10,074 nucleotides of DNA from JASLBX01 sp036374175 (GTDB lineage Bacteria > Actinomycetota > Actinomycetes > Jiangellales > Jiangellaceae). This document shows positions 1 to 5,473 of the stretch, piece by piece. The notes below the pieces were generated by a model. The model had not been told where the DNA came from and ran no database searches. It saw only the letters and a list, made by a program, of their open reading frames with translations. The first letter of the stretch is position 1; the number at the start of each line of letters is the position of its first letter. The position numbers and the translations under genes were made by a program. Where the stretch lies: contig DASUUH010000112.1 in assembly GCA_036374175.1 (NCBI GenBank), forward strand, positions 1 through 10,074. Direction: 5' to 3'.

Positions 1-338
1 AGCAGGTACGGATCGGCCAGCGGATTTCGGAACACTCCCTGGTACCCCGCACCGGCCACCGCGAGCATGCCGCCGACGAGAACGCCGAGCAACACCCGCG
101 GCGCCCGCAGTTGCCACAAGATCGCCTGCTGTCGCTCGTCCAAGCCCCCGGGCAGGTCAAGTCCGGGCAGCAGGTTGACCGTCTCGACCAGCACTGCGCG
201 CCATGGCAGCTCGGCGGGCCCGATCACCAGGCCTGCCAGCACCGACACCAGGAGGGCGGCGGCGGCCACGAACAGCCAACGGCGCCGGTGCCGCGCGTGG
301 ATCGTTACGGTCTCGGCCGCCGCCGAGACGGTCGCCAT
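1..338 (-). CDS. btuC: Vitamin B12 ABC transporter permease, FecCD family (5' part only)
   Basis: This is the N-terminal 112 codons of an inner-membrane permease that moves cobalamin, handed over by BtuF, across the membrane with an ATPase partner; the rest runs off the left edge. The translation begins MATVSAAAETV, has a first membrane segment at about residues 21-41, and carries the FecCD signature LRAPRVLLGVLVGG (77-90) followed by AVAGAGYQGVFRNPLADPY (93-111), which is nearly invariant in BtuC/FecCD/FhuB permeases. The ATG sits one base after the btuF stop (TGA-G-ATG), so translation is probably coupled. FecCD permeases also serve iron siderophores and heme; the B12 assignment rests on the upstream cobalamin riboswitch and the BtuF-like partner. 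The family is clear; the substrate is inferred but well supported. Confidence 0.9.
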   Translation of the reverse strand, partial: MATVSAAAETVTIHARHRRRWLFVAAAALLVSVLAGLVIGPAELPWRAVLVETVNLLPGLDLPGGLDERQQAILWQLRAPRVLLGVLVGGMLAVAGAGYQGVFRNPLADPYL

Positions 339-339
339 C

Positions 340-1308
340 TCACCCCGCCGGTTCAAGCTCGAGGAGTTCCAGCGCTGCCAGTTCGGCGGCCAGCGTCTCG
401 AGGAACTCCACCACGCGCGGACCCCAACGACTCGCCACGTCCTCGTCCAGCGGAATGATTCGACCGGCCTGGACCGCACTCATCTGGTCCCAGCCGGGCC
501 GGCTCGCTACCTGGTCCGCGTCAATTCCGCAGCAGGTTGCGTCAGCCAGCAAGATCACGTCGGGATCGGCCTGGATGATGAACTCAGGACTCAACTGCGG
601 GTAGCCGCCGCTCTCGTCGCCCGCCTCGTCCGCGATGCTGCGCATGCCGAGTAATCCGTAAAGCTGGCCGATGAACGTCTCGCTCGATACCGAGAAGTAG
701 GCCTCGTCCAGCTCGTGGTAGTACGTCAACGGATCGCCGCGGTCCGGAAACCGAGCCACCAGCGCGTCGATATCGCTCTGCATCTGTGCGGTCAGTGCGG
801 CCGCCTCGGCAAGGTGACCGGTCGCTGCGCCGAGTTGCTCAATCTGCGTATAGGTGTCGTCGAGCGTCGCCGCCGCCGGCTGGATCAGCGTCGGCACTCC
901 GATCTCCGCCAGGCTCAATACCAAGTCGCCTGGGTCGGACGAGGCCACGACCAGATCGGGGTCGTAACCGGCGATCGCCTCCACGTTGGGCGTGAACCCC
1001 GACAGGTCGGTCGTCGGCGCTTCCTCCGGATAGGTGGAGTATTCGTCGGCCGCAACGACAAGCTCGCCCGCGCCGATCGCGAACAACACCTCGGTGGCGG
1101 TCGGCGACAGCGAGACGATGCGCTCGGGTTGCGCCAGAATCTCGACGGCGTACTCGCCGCTGCCTACGGTCACCGGAAACGCACCGTCGCCCACGGGCTG
1201 CTCGGTGGTCGGCTGGGCTTCGGATGGACCGGCCTGAGGATCGGTGTTCTCCGCGCCACACGCTGTGGCGAGCAGGGCGACCAGGGCCAGCGCCCAGGCA
1301 TGTTTCAT
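340..1308 (-). CDS. btuF: Vitamin B12 ABC transporter substrate-binding lipoprotein
   Basis: Periplasmic-binding-protein fold of the BtuF/FecB type (322 aa), acting outside the membrane as the lipid-anchored receptor that captures cobalamin or cobinamide and passes it to BtuC. The N-terminus MKHAWALALVALLATAC is a lipoprotein signal peptide with lipidated Cys17, followed by a Pro/Thr/Glu-rich linker to about residue 45. The first lobe begins at PERIVSLSPTATEVLFAIGA (61-80), the hallmark of the family, followed by FTPNVEAIAGYDPDLVVAS (105-123). The second lobe has PEFIIQADPDVILLAD and ends WGPRVVEFLETLAAELA. The ATG at 1308 has a very strong SD (AGGAGGAGG, 1322-1314). It is first in an operon with btuC and lies under a cobalamin riboswitch, which argues for B12 rather than a siderophore. 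An adjacent Cys pair (ATCCG) in the second lobe is unusual for an exported protein. Confidence 0.9.
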   Translation of the reverse strand: MKHAWALALVALLATACGAENTDPQAGPSEAQPTTEQPVGDGAFPVTVGSGEYAVEILAQPERIVSLSPTATEVLFAIGAGELVVAADEYSTYPEEAPTTDLSGFTPNVEAIAGYDPDLVVASSDPGDLVLSLAEIGVPTLIQPAAATLDDTYTQIEQLGAATGHLAEAAALTAQMQSDIDALVARFPDRGDPLTYYHELDEAYFSVSSETFIGQLYGLLGMRSIADEAGDESGGYPQLSPEFIIQADPDVILLADATCCGIDADQVASRPGWDQMSAVQAGRIIPLDEDVASRWGPRVVEFLETLAAELAALELLELEPAG

Positions 1309-1392
1309 GGTGGCCTCCTCCTAGTGGGAGGAGGAAAGTCGTCTGCGTGGCTGCCGCCGCACGAACGGCCCTTCCTCCGAGGACAGATTCGT
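1309..1392 (-). promoter_or_regulatory. Riboswitch expression platform with SD-sequestering hairpin
   Basis: Directly before the btuF ATG the mRNA reads CCTCCTCC-CACTA-GGAGGAGG (1334-1314): a perfect 8-bp stem with a 5-nt loop whose 3' arm is the SD itself. Folding would hide the ribosome site. Upstream, GGAGGAA (1378-1372) is complementary over 7 nt to TTCCTCC (1336-1330), so it can compete for the same strand and free the SD. The same upstream segment can form a small local hairpin, TCCT/AGGA. No U-tract follows the stem, so translational rather than transcriptional control is the better reading. The switch logic is inference; the complementarities are seen directly. Confidence 0.75.
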
Positions 1393-1497
1393 TGCTACGA
1401 GGCAGGCGACCTGGCTCGTCCCCCCGCCAGGGGCGGAAGGCTTCACAGTTGCGGGACAGCGCCGGAATCGCACCGGACTTCGCTGGCACTCGTAGCA
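1393..1497 (-). ncRNA. Cobalamin riboswitch aptamer
   Basis: In the btuF leader the minus strand carries the conserved cobalamin core: GTCCGGTGCGATTCCGGCG (1478-1460) followed by CTGTCCCGCAACTGTGA (1459-1443), and the B12 box GAGCCAGGTCGCCTGCC (1417-1401). A closing stem pairs TGCTACGAG (1497-1489) with CTCGTAGCA (1401-1393), 9 bp without mismatch. Internal hairpins are visible: CCGG/CCGG at 1476-1473 and 1465-1462, and CCGCC/GGCGG with a 3-nt loop at 1436-1424. The element is compact (about 105 nt between the closing strands), so the extra peripheral arm of long variants seems to be missing or short. Known cobalamin aptamers bind adenosyl- or aqua-cobalamin and lower expression of B12 transport genes; which ligand is preferred here cannot be read from sequence. 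Confidence 0.92.
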
Positions 1498-1523
1498 CCC
1501 GGGCGGTCGCCCGGACCCTGCCG

Positions 1524-1553
1524 ACGCTAGTCATGCCATGACGTGGAGCGCAA
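1524..1553 (-). promoter_or_regulatory. Possible promoter of the btuF operon
   Basis: Upstream of the aptamer the minus strand has TTGCGC (1553-1548) and TAGCGT (1529-1524) separated by 18 nt, a weak sigma-70-like pair. It would start transcription about 20 nt before the aptamer, leaving a GC-rich hairpin (1514-1499, CCGGGCG/CGCCCGG) at the RNA 5' end. An 11-bp odd-centred palindrome TCATGGCATGA (1541-1531) fills most of the spacer and could be an operator. Motif matches are poor, so this is tentative. Confidence 0.3.
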
Positions 1554-1622
1554 GCTCGTTGTGGTGTGAGATTCCGTTTATCCCGGTTCACGGCAAGATC
1601 CGCCAAGCGCACCAAACCGCGC

Positions 1623-1628
1623 TACCAT
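1623..1628 (+). promoter_or_regulatory. Possible -10 element for the DUF6624 gene
   Basis: TACCAT fits the TAnnnT pattern common in actinobacterial -10 boxes and would start the RNA a few bases before GGAG (1635-1638), the SD of the gene at 1649. No convincing -35 box is seen, so support is weak. Confidence 0.25.
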
Positions 1629-1648
1629 GCGCGCGGAGTGTGATCACA

Positions 1649-2230
1649 ATGCAGACCCGCCGGCTGGCCAACGTCCTTGTCTATTTGGCCGTCATCATCG
1701 TTGCGACAGCATCATGCAACTCCGAGCCGGAAGTCCAACTCAATCCCGACCTGCAGGCTGAGTTGGTCGAGATGCAGGCGGCCGACCAGGCCGAGCGAAC
1801 GGGCGAAGTCGCCGGCAGCGGCGATGGCGCACGGACCGCCCGACTTGCGGAGATCATCGACGAATACGGCTGGCCCACCCAGTCTCTCGTGGGCGTGGAC
1901 GGTGCTACCGCCGCGTGGGTCATCGCCCAGCATTCGGATCAGGACGTGGACTTCCAGGCACGGGCGCTTGAGTTTATGCGCGAGGCGGTCGAGGACGGCG
2001 AGGGCGACCCGACCGAGCTGGCATACCTAGAGGACCGGGTGGCCACGAACCGGGGTGAGCCGCAGATCTACGGCACGCAGATCGGGTGTGTCGACGGCGA
2101 AGCAGTGCCGGGGCAGCTCACCGACGAGGAGAACGTCGACGAGCGACGGGCCGAGGCGGGCCTACAGCCACTAGCCGAATACCTGGCCGAGCTTGCCGAG
2201 ATCTGCGCCAGCGAACTCGACAGCCTGTGA
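1649..2230 (+). CDS. DUF6624-family lipoprotein of unknown function
   Basis: A 193-residue protein whose core matches the DUF6624 family, common in actinobacteria and without known function. Conserved motifs visible are EYGWPT (72-77), AAWVIAQH (88-95) with QARALEFMREAV (103-114), YLEDRV (126-131), QIYGTQ (139-144), and the C-terminal stretch NVDERRAEAGLQPLAEYLAEL (162-182, mostly helical). The N-terminus MQTRRLANVLVYLAVIIVATASC is a signal peptide with a lipobox-like end at Cys23, although Thr at -3 is less usual, so it is probably anchored on the outer face of the membrane. I chose ATG 1649 because GGAG lies at 1635-1638 with good spacing; an in-frame GTG at 1640 touches the SD, and the open frame further upstream (to 1538) would add a non-conserved tail inside the divergent control region. 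It is divergent from btuF. Family confident; function unknown. Confidence 0.82.
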   Translation: MQTRRLANVLVYLAVIIVATASCNSEPEVQLNPDLQAELVEMQAADQAERTGEVAGSGDGARTARLAEIIDEYGWPTQSLVGVDGATAAWVIAQHSDQDVDFQARALEFMREAVEDGEGDPTELAYLEDRVATNRGEPQIYGTQIGCVDGEAVPGQLTDEENVDERRAEAGLQPLAEYLAELAEICASELDSL

Positions 2231-2268
2231 TCTGACCACGATCTGACAGCGGCCGTGCGTGAACCGAA

Positions 2269-2274
2269 TACACT
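2269..2274 (+). promoter_or_regulatory. Probable -10 box giving a leaderless transcript
   Basis: TACACT ends 7 nt before the GTG start at 2282, so transcription would begin at or next to the start codon. This fits the absence of a usable SD there. A CTGACA at 2243-2248 is a possible but distant -35 (20-nt spacer). GATCTGAC occurs twice 11 bp apart (2229-2236 and 2240-2247), about one helical turn, and overlaps this region. Confidence 0.5.
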
Positions 2275-2281
2275 AGGGTAG

Positions 2282-2611
2282 GTGATCTTTAAACGAGTCG
2301 GCGACGGGCGTCCGTACCCTGACCACGACACCAGCCTGCGTGCGTGGTCACAGCTGCCGCCCCGGCAGGTCCGGCTCGACGAGCTCATCACGACGAAGCG
2401 GACGCTCGACCTCGAGACGCTCCTGGCCGCCGACTCCACGTTCTACGGTGACTTGTTCGCTCACGTTGTGGAGTGGGAAGGCGAGCTCTACCTCGAGGAC
2501 GGGCTGCACCGGGCGTTGCGTGCCGCATTGCAGCAGCGAGCCGTCATCCATGCCCGAGTGCTGACGTTGGTGAGCGAAAAGCCCGAGTCGCGGCTAAGCT
2601 CGCGAACGTAA
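2282..2611 (+). CDS. VapB-antitoxin-like conserved actinobacterial protein
   Basis: A 109-residue soluble protein of a family widespread in actinobacteria and usually named 'type II toxin-antitoxin VapB family antitoxin'. The translation starts MIFKRVGDGRPYPDH and contains PPRQVRLDELITTKRTLDLE (26-45), DSTFYGDLFAHVV (51-63) and ELYLEDGLHRALRAALQQR (68-86), which I recall as the conserved core. Homologues end near residue 95; here about 14 extra residues (EKPESRLSSRT end) follow. The start is GTG, with no SD at proper spacing but a -10-like box 7 nt upstream, so it is probably leaderless. No PIN-domain VapC lies next to it; the next gene, 23 nt downstream, is a LytR_C protein. I would treat the antitoxin name as a label by similarity, not a demonstrated role. 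Confidence 0.8.
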   Translation: MIFKRVGDGRPYPDHDTSLRAWSQLPPRQVRLDELITTKRTLDLETLLAADSTFYGDLFAHVVEWEGELYLEDGLHRALRAALQQRAVIHARVLTLVSEKPESRLSSRT

Positions 2612-2634
2612 CTTCCCCAGCACCCGGAGGGTCG

Positions 2635-3192
2635 ATGGCCGTCCACCCGCCGCTTGAGGACGACGTCCGGCATCGACGCAGGTACCGTCGTGTCCGCACG
2701 GCGATCACTCTCGTCATTCTCATCGGGCTTGTCGTCTGGGCGGCTTTGTACGCCTGGCGAGTGGTGACCGAGCCGGCGGCGACGGCGGACGAGACCGAAC
2801 CGGTCACCGAAACACCGGTCTGTGCGGTTGCCGTGCCGACCGAAGCACCGCCACCAGAAGAGATCAGCGTCAATGTCTACAACGGCACCAGCCGCAATGG
2901 CCTGGCCAGCCAGGTCGCGCGCGACCTGCGGGAGCAGGGCTACGTCATTCTCGACGTCGCCAACGACCCGCTCAATCGGTCGGTCACCGGTATCGCCGAG
3001 GTCCGAGCAGCGGACTCGGAGGACCTGTCGGTATTGTTGATCATGTCTCAATTCCCGGGCGCCGTATTCGTCCCGGAGGCGCGATCCGACGAGATCATCG
3101 ACGTCGTTCTCGGCGAACAGTTCGAAGCCATCGGACCACAGGATCCAGAGCCCGATCCAGAGAGCACCATCGAGCCGCTGCCAATCTGCTGA
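2635..3192 (+). CDS. LytR C-terminal-domain membrane protein
   Basis: A 185-residue single-pass membrane protein. Residues 1-21 are cytoplasmic and Arg/His-rich (DVRHRRRYRRVR); one membrane helix spans about 22-44; a Thr/Glu/Pro-rich linker follows. Residues 77-162 form a LytR_C domain (EISVNVYNGTSRNGLASQVA, then ARDLREQGYVILDVAND), the accessory domain found at the C-terminus of LytR-CpsA-Psr cell-wall ligases. The catalytic LCP domain is missing, so it probably acts as an extracytoplasmic accessory or binding protein at the cell wall (inference). ATG 2635 has GGAGG at 2626-2630, 4 nt away; the longer frame upstream overlaps the preceding gene and lacks support. The only two cysteines are Cys63 in the linker and Cys185, the last residue. 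It is likely co-transcribed with the VapB-like gene. Confidence 0.83.
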   Translation: MAVHPPLEDDVRHRRRYRRVRTAITLVILIGLVVWAALYAWRVVTEPAATADETEPVTETPVCAVAVPTEAPPPEEISVNVYNGTSRNGLASQVARDLREQGYVILDVANDPLNRSVTGIAEVRAADSEDLSVLLIMSQFPGAVFVPEARSDEIIDVVLGEQFEAIGPQDPEPDPESTIEPLPIC

Positions 3193-4683
3193 CTATTCGT
3201 CGTCGGCGTCGAACCAGCCGGCCAGCCGACCTCGCTTGCCAACCGCTCGCAACCGCCGCTCGGTCGCGAGCCGCAGAGCCCTCGGTGACACGATCAACAC
3301 CTCGTCGCCGATTCGAAGCCTGGTTCGCAACTCCGGCACAAAGCTCTCTCCCGACCGAACGATCAGGGACACCGCGACCCCATGCGGCAAGCGCAGTTCT
3401 CCGACTTCGACGCCATGCAGCCTGGAGCCCGCGGGCACGCGTAGCTGGATCAGGTCTGCCGCGACGCGTTCGAGCGGTGCCGACTCCACCTCGGCATCGC
3501 GCGGCCCTCCGTCGCCCACACCCAGCACGCGCGCAGCCCACGGCAGTGTTGGGGCCTGCAACGTGGTGAACACGATGGCGACCACGAACACGATCGCGAA
3601 CAGACGTCCAGCATCGTCCAGCTGGTCCGCGAGCGGGATCGTAGCCAGCACGACGGGGATCGCTCCGCGCAGCCCCGCCCAGGACAAGAACGCCTGCTCC
3701 CGGATCGGCACCCGGAACGGCAGACAGGACAGCAGAACCGCGAGCGGGCGTGCCAGCAGGATCGACGCGGCTCCCGCCACGAGGGCAGGCACGATCGCCT
3801 CCGGCATGTCCGCGGGAGCGGCCAGCAGGCCCAGCATGACGAACAGCCCGATCTGTGCCAGCCACGCCAGGCCCTCAGCGAACGACCGGGTGGCCGCGCG
3901 GTGCGGCAGCTGCGAGTTGCCCAGCACCAGCGCCGCAACGTAGACGGCCGCGAAACCGCTCGCGCCCACCCCCGCACCGGCAGCATACGCAAGCACTGCG
4001 AGCGTCATAACGACCAGCGGATAGAGCCCAGACGCGGGCAGCGCCGTTCGCCTCAGCACGGCGGCGCCCGCCCAACCGACAGCTAGGCCCAGTACGGCGC
4101 CAGCGACCAGCTCGTAGACGATGTCGAGCGCCACCATGCCCACGCCATGGGTGGCGACCTCTCCGGCACTGACGACAGTGACCAGCACGACCGTCGGCGC
4201 GTCGTTGAGCCCCGACTCCACCTCCAGCGTGGTCGCCGGCCGCCGGTGTAACGGCACACGCCGCAGGGTCGAGAAGACGGCTGCCGCGTCGGTCGGAGCG
4301 AACACCGCCCCGAGCAGGACGGCAAGCTGCCAGTCCATCCCTAGCAGGTAGTGACCCAGCACCGCCACGACCGCCGTCGTGACGCCGACCCCGAGGGTCG
4401 CGAGGGTGAGCCCGATCACGAACGTTGGCCGGACGTCGGCCCATCGTGTGGTCAGTCCACCTTCGGCCAGGATGATGGCTAGCGCACCGAAGCCGAGCGC
4501 ATGCGCGAGTTGAGCATCGTCAAACTGAATACCAAGGACTGCTTCACCGAGGAGGACCCCTATGAGCAGATAGAACACGAGACTGGGCAGACCGAACCGG
4601 ACGCTTGCCCGCACTGCCACCACCGCGGCTACCAGCACGAGAGCACCCACGAGCAGGAAGGTGTTGAGCGCATCGAGGTCCAA
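3193..4683 (-). CDS. Potassium/proton antiporter, CPA family, with RCK_C domain
   Basis: A 496-residue integral membrane antiporter exchanging K+ (or Na+) for H+, for ion and pH balance. Residues 5-390 form the Na_H_Exchanger domain with about 12 membrane segments. Key motifs are ILAEGGLTTRW (71-81), FAPTDAAAVFSTLRRVPL (128-145), EVESGLNDAPTVV (154-166; Asn160-Asp161 is the ion-binding pair of CPA1-type antiporters) and SWAGLRGAIPVVLA (334-347; Arg339). Residues 408-478 are an RCK_C (TrkA_C) domain, which in relatives binds nucleotides such as c-di-AMP and gates transport. The start is TTG at 4683, preceded on the minus strand by GGGGGAG; this gives the standard N-terminus and no ATG lies nearby in frame. 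The stop abuts the stop of the convergent LytR_C gene with no gap. K+ versus Na+ specificity is not readable from the sequence. Confidence 0.9.
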   Translation of the reverse strand: MDLDALNTFLLVGALVLVAAVVAVRASVRFGLPSLVFYLLIGVLLGEAVLGIQFDDAQLAHALGFGALAIILAEGGLTTRWADVRPTFVIGLTLATLGVGVTTAVVAVLGHYLLGMDWQLAVLLGAVFAPTDAAAVFSTLRRVPLHRRPATTLEVESGLNDAPTVVLVTVVSAGEVATHGVGMVALDIVYELVAGAVLGLAVGWAGAAVLRRTALPASGLYPLVVMTLAVLAYAAGAGVGASGFAAVYVAALVLGNSQLPHRAATRSFAEGLAWLAQIGLFVMLGLLAAPADMPEAIVPALVAGAASILLARPLAVLLSCLPFRVPIREQAFLSWAGLRGAIPVVLATIPLADQLDDAGRLFAIVFVVAIVFTTLQAPTLPWAARVLGVGDGGPRDAEVESAPLERVAADLIQLRVPAGSRLHGVEVGELRLPHGVAVSLIVRSGESFVPELRTRLRIGDEVLIVSPRALRLATERRLRAVGKRGRLAGWFDADDE

Positions 4684-4728
4684 CCCGCTCCCCCTTCACA
4701 CTCGCTCGTCCGTCTACACCGAAACTCG

Positions 4729-4761
4729 ACCGGCTCCTAACCGCAGCGGTCAGGAGCCGGT
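4729..4761. repeat. Strong GC-rich hairpin in intergenic region
   Basis: ACCGGCTCCT (4729-4738) pairs perfectly with AGGAGCCGGT (4752-4761), 10 bp, and an inner ACCG/CGGT stem (4740-4743 with 4747-4750, loop CAG) continues it after one mismatch. No T-tract follows on either side. It lies 45 bp upstream of the antiporter start on the minus strand and 135 bp upstream of the small membrane protein on the plus strand. It could be a U-less terminator for leftward transcription from the sugar operon, or a structured leader of the antiporter. Confidence 0.55.
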
Positions 4762-4896
4762 TGAACAGGCGGCACTGGGCGGCGACGATTACCCGCGATC
4801 GTACCGGCGCGACTGACCTCCGCAGCCCGCCCAGCACGCTGATCACTTCGACGCGTCGTGCGTTAGGTTCCGTCTTAGACGGGTATGGAGTAGGTC

Positions 4897-5040
4897 ATGG
4901 AGTTCATACTGTGGCTTATCGCCGTCATCCTCGTGATCTGGGGGATCGTGACGATCTTCCGAGGATCCCTGCTATTTGGGATCTTGCTCATCGTTGTCGG
5001 CCTGCTCGTTGGCCCCGGTGGCGTGAGCATCTTCACCTAA
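4897..5040 (+). CDS. GPGG-motif small membrane protein
   Basis: A 47-residue, almost wholly hydrophobic protein with two predicted membrane helices: residues 2-20 (EFILWLIAVILVIWGIVTI) and 25-39, separated by the short basic turn FRGS, ending in GPGGVSIF (39-46). This pattern matches a conserved actinobacterial family of about 45-50 residues named for its GPGG motif, with no known function. SD GGAG (4887-4890) lies 6 nt before ATG 4897, and the stop is TAA. It is a lone plus-strand gene, divergent from the antiporter and convergent with the DUF1304 gene. It is easily missed because of its size; codon use and SD match its neighbours. The real-gene call is strong; the function is unknown. Confidence 0.8.
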   Translation: MEFILWLIAVILVIWGIVTIFRGSLLFGILLIVVGLLVGPGGVSIFT

Positions 5041-5078
5041 CCCCGAGAGCAACTCCCAAACCCATCCGTGCCGTGCTG

Positions 5079-5456
5079 TCATGCGGCAAGCGCGGCGACT
5101 AGCGCGACGAGCGGCGGCGTGGACTGTCCGATCATCCCGCGCCACAAGGTGCGGTCTGACACGAACAGGACCACGCCGCTCAGCGCCATGAAGGCAGCTG
5201 TATAGATCACAAGCGCGCGACCCGGCGCCTCTGTGCCGGACATCCACAAGATCGCCCCGATGATCGCCCCTGCTCCCAGAAACAGGTTGTAGAAGCCCTG
5301 GTTGAACGCCCACAACCGGACGGCGGGCGACGTCTCAGCCCGACCCAGCAGAAACCGCTGGGCGCCGGGCCGGTGGAATACCACACTCTCCAGGACGAAC
5401 GCCCCGACGTGAAACATTCCGGCAATGATTGCGAAGACCTGCGCGACAGCGGCCAC
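5079..5456 (-). CDS. DUF1304-family small integral membrane protein
   Basis: A 125-residue protein with four predicted membrane helices, about residues 3-24, 50-72, 80-99 and 110-124. The family marks are AQVFAIIAGMFHVGAFVLES (5-24), then WAFNQGFYNLFLGAGAI (49-65), typical of DUF1304, whose members have no assigned biochemical role. The start is uncertain: GTG 5456 gives the usual N-terminus and family length and lies 17 nt after the GH39 stop; an in-frame CTG at 5477 overlaps that stop; the frame open to 5615 would antiparallel no domain and only read GH39 coding sequence out of frame. No SD is seen for any choice, suggesting coupling to GH39 translation. It is last in the leftward sugar operon, but DUF1304 genes occur in many contexts, so a role in sugar use is not implied. 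Confidence 0.8.
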   Translation of the reverse strand: MAAVAQVFAIIAGMFHVGAFVLESVVFHRPGAQRFLLGRAETSPAVRLWAFNQGFYNLFLGAGAIIGAILWMSGTEAPGRALVIYTAAFMALSGVVLFVSDRTLWRGMIGQSTPPLVALVAALAA

Positions 5457-5473
5457 GGCGCAGATTGTAGGGG

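Noticed and set aside
67..654. Long plus-strand frames over the btuC/btuF region
   Set aside because: They are antisense shadows of clear BtuC/BtuF coding sequence, of low complexity (Arg/Ala/Pro/Ser-rich) and without recognisable domains.
839..1615. Minus-strand 258-residue frame covering the riboswitch
   Set aside because: It runs across the cobalamin aptamer and then reads btuF out of frame; its Arg-rich composition is that of a frame-shifted high-GC gene.
1538..1648. Extended N-terminus for the DUF6624 protein
   Set aside because: It would remove the signal peptide from the N-terminus, lacks an SD, and overlaps the divergent control region; ATG 1649 has a suitable SD.
2282..2611. A complete VapBC toxin-antitoxin system
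   Set aside because: No PIN-domain gene is found on either strand nearby; only the VapB-like protein is present.
4684..4728. c-di-AMP (ydaO-type) riboswitch before the antiporter
   Set aside because: Considered because RCK_C antiporters are c-di-AMP linked, but the conserved ydaO core motifs are not visible in this short leader.
4849..4858. 10-bp palindrome CGACGCGTCG upstream of the small membrane gene
   Set aside because: Short self-complementary GC-rich words are frequent by chance at this base composition, and there is no second copy or promoter context to support an operator.
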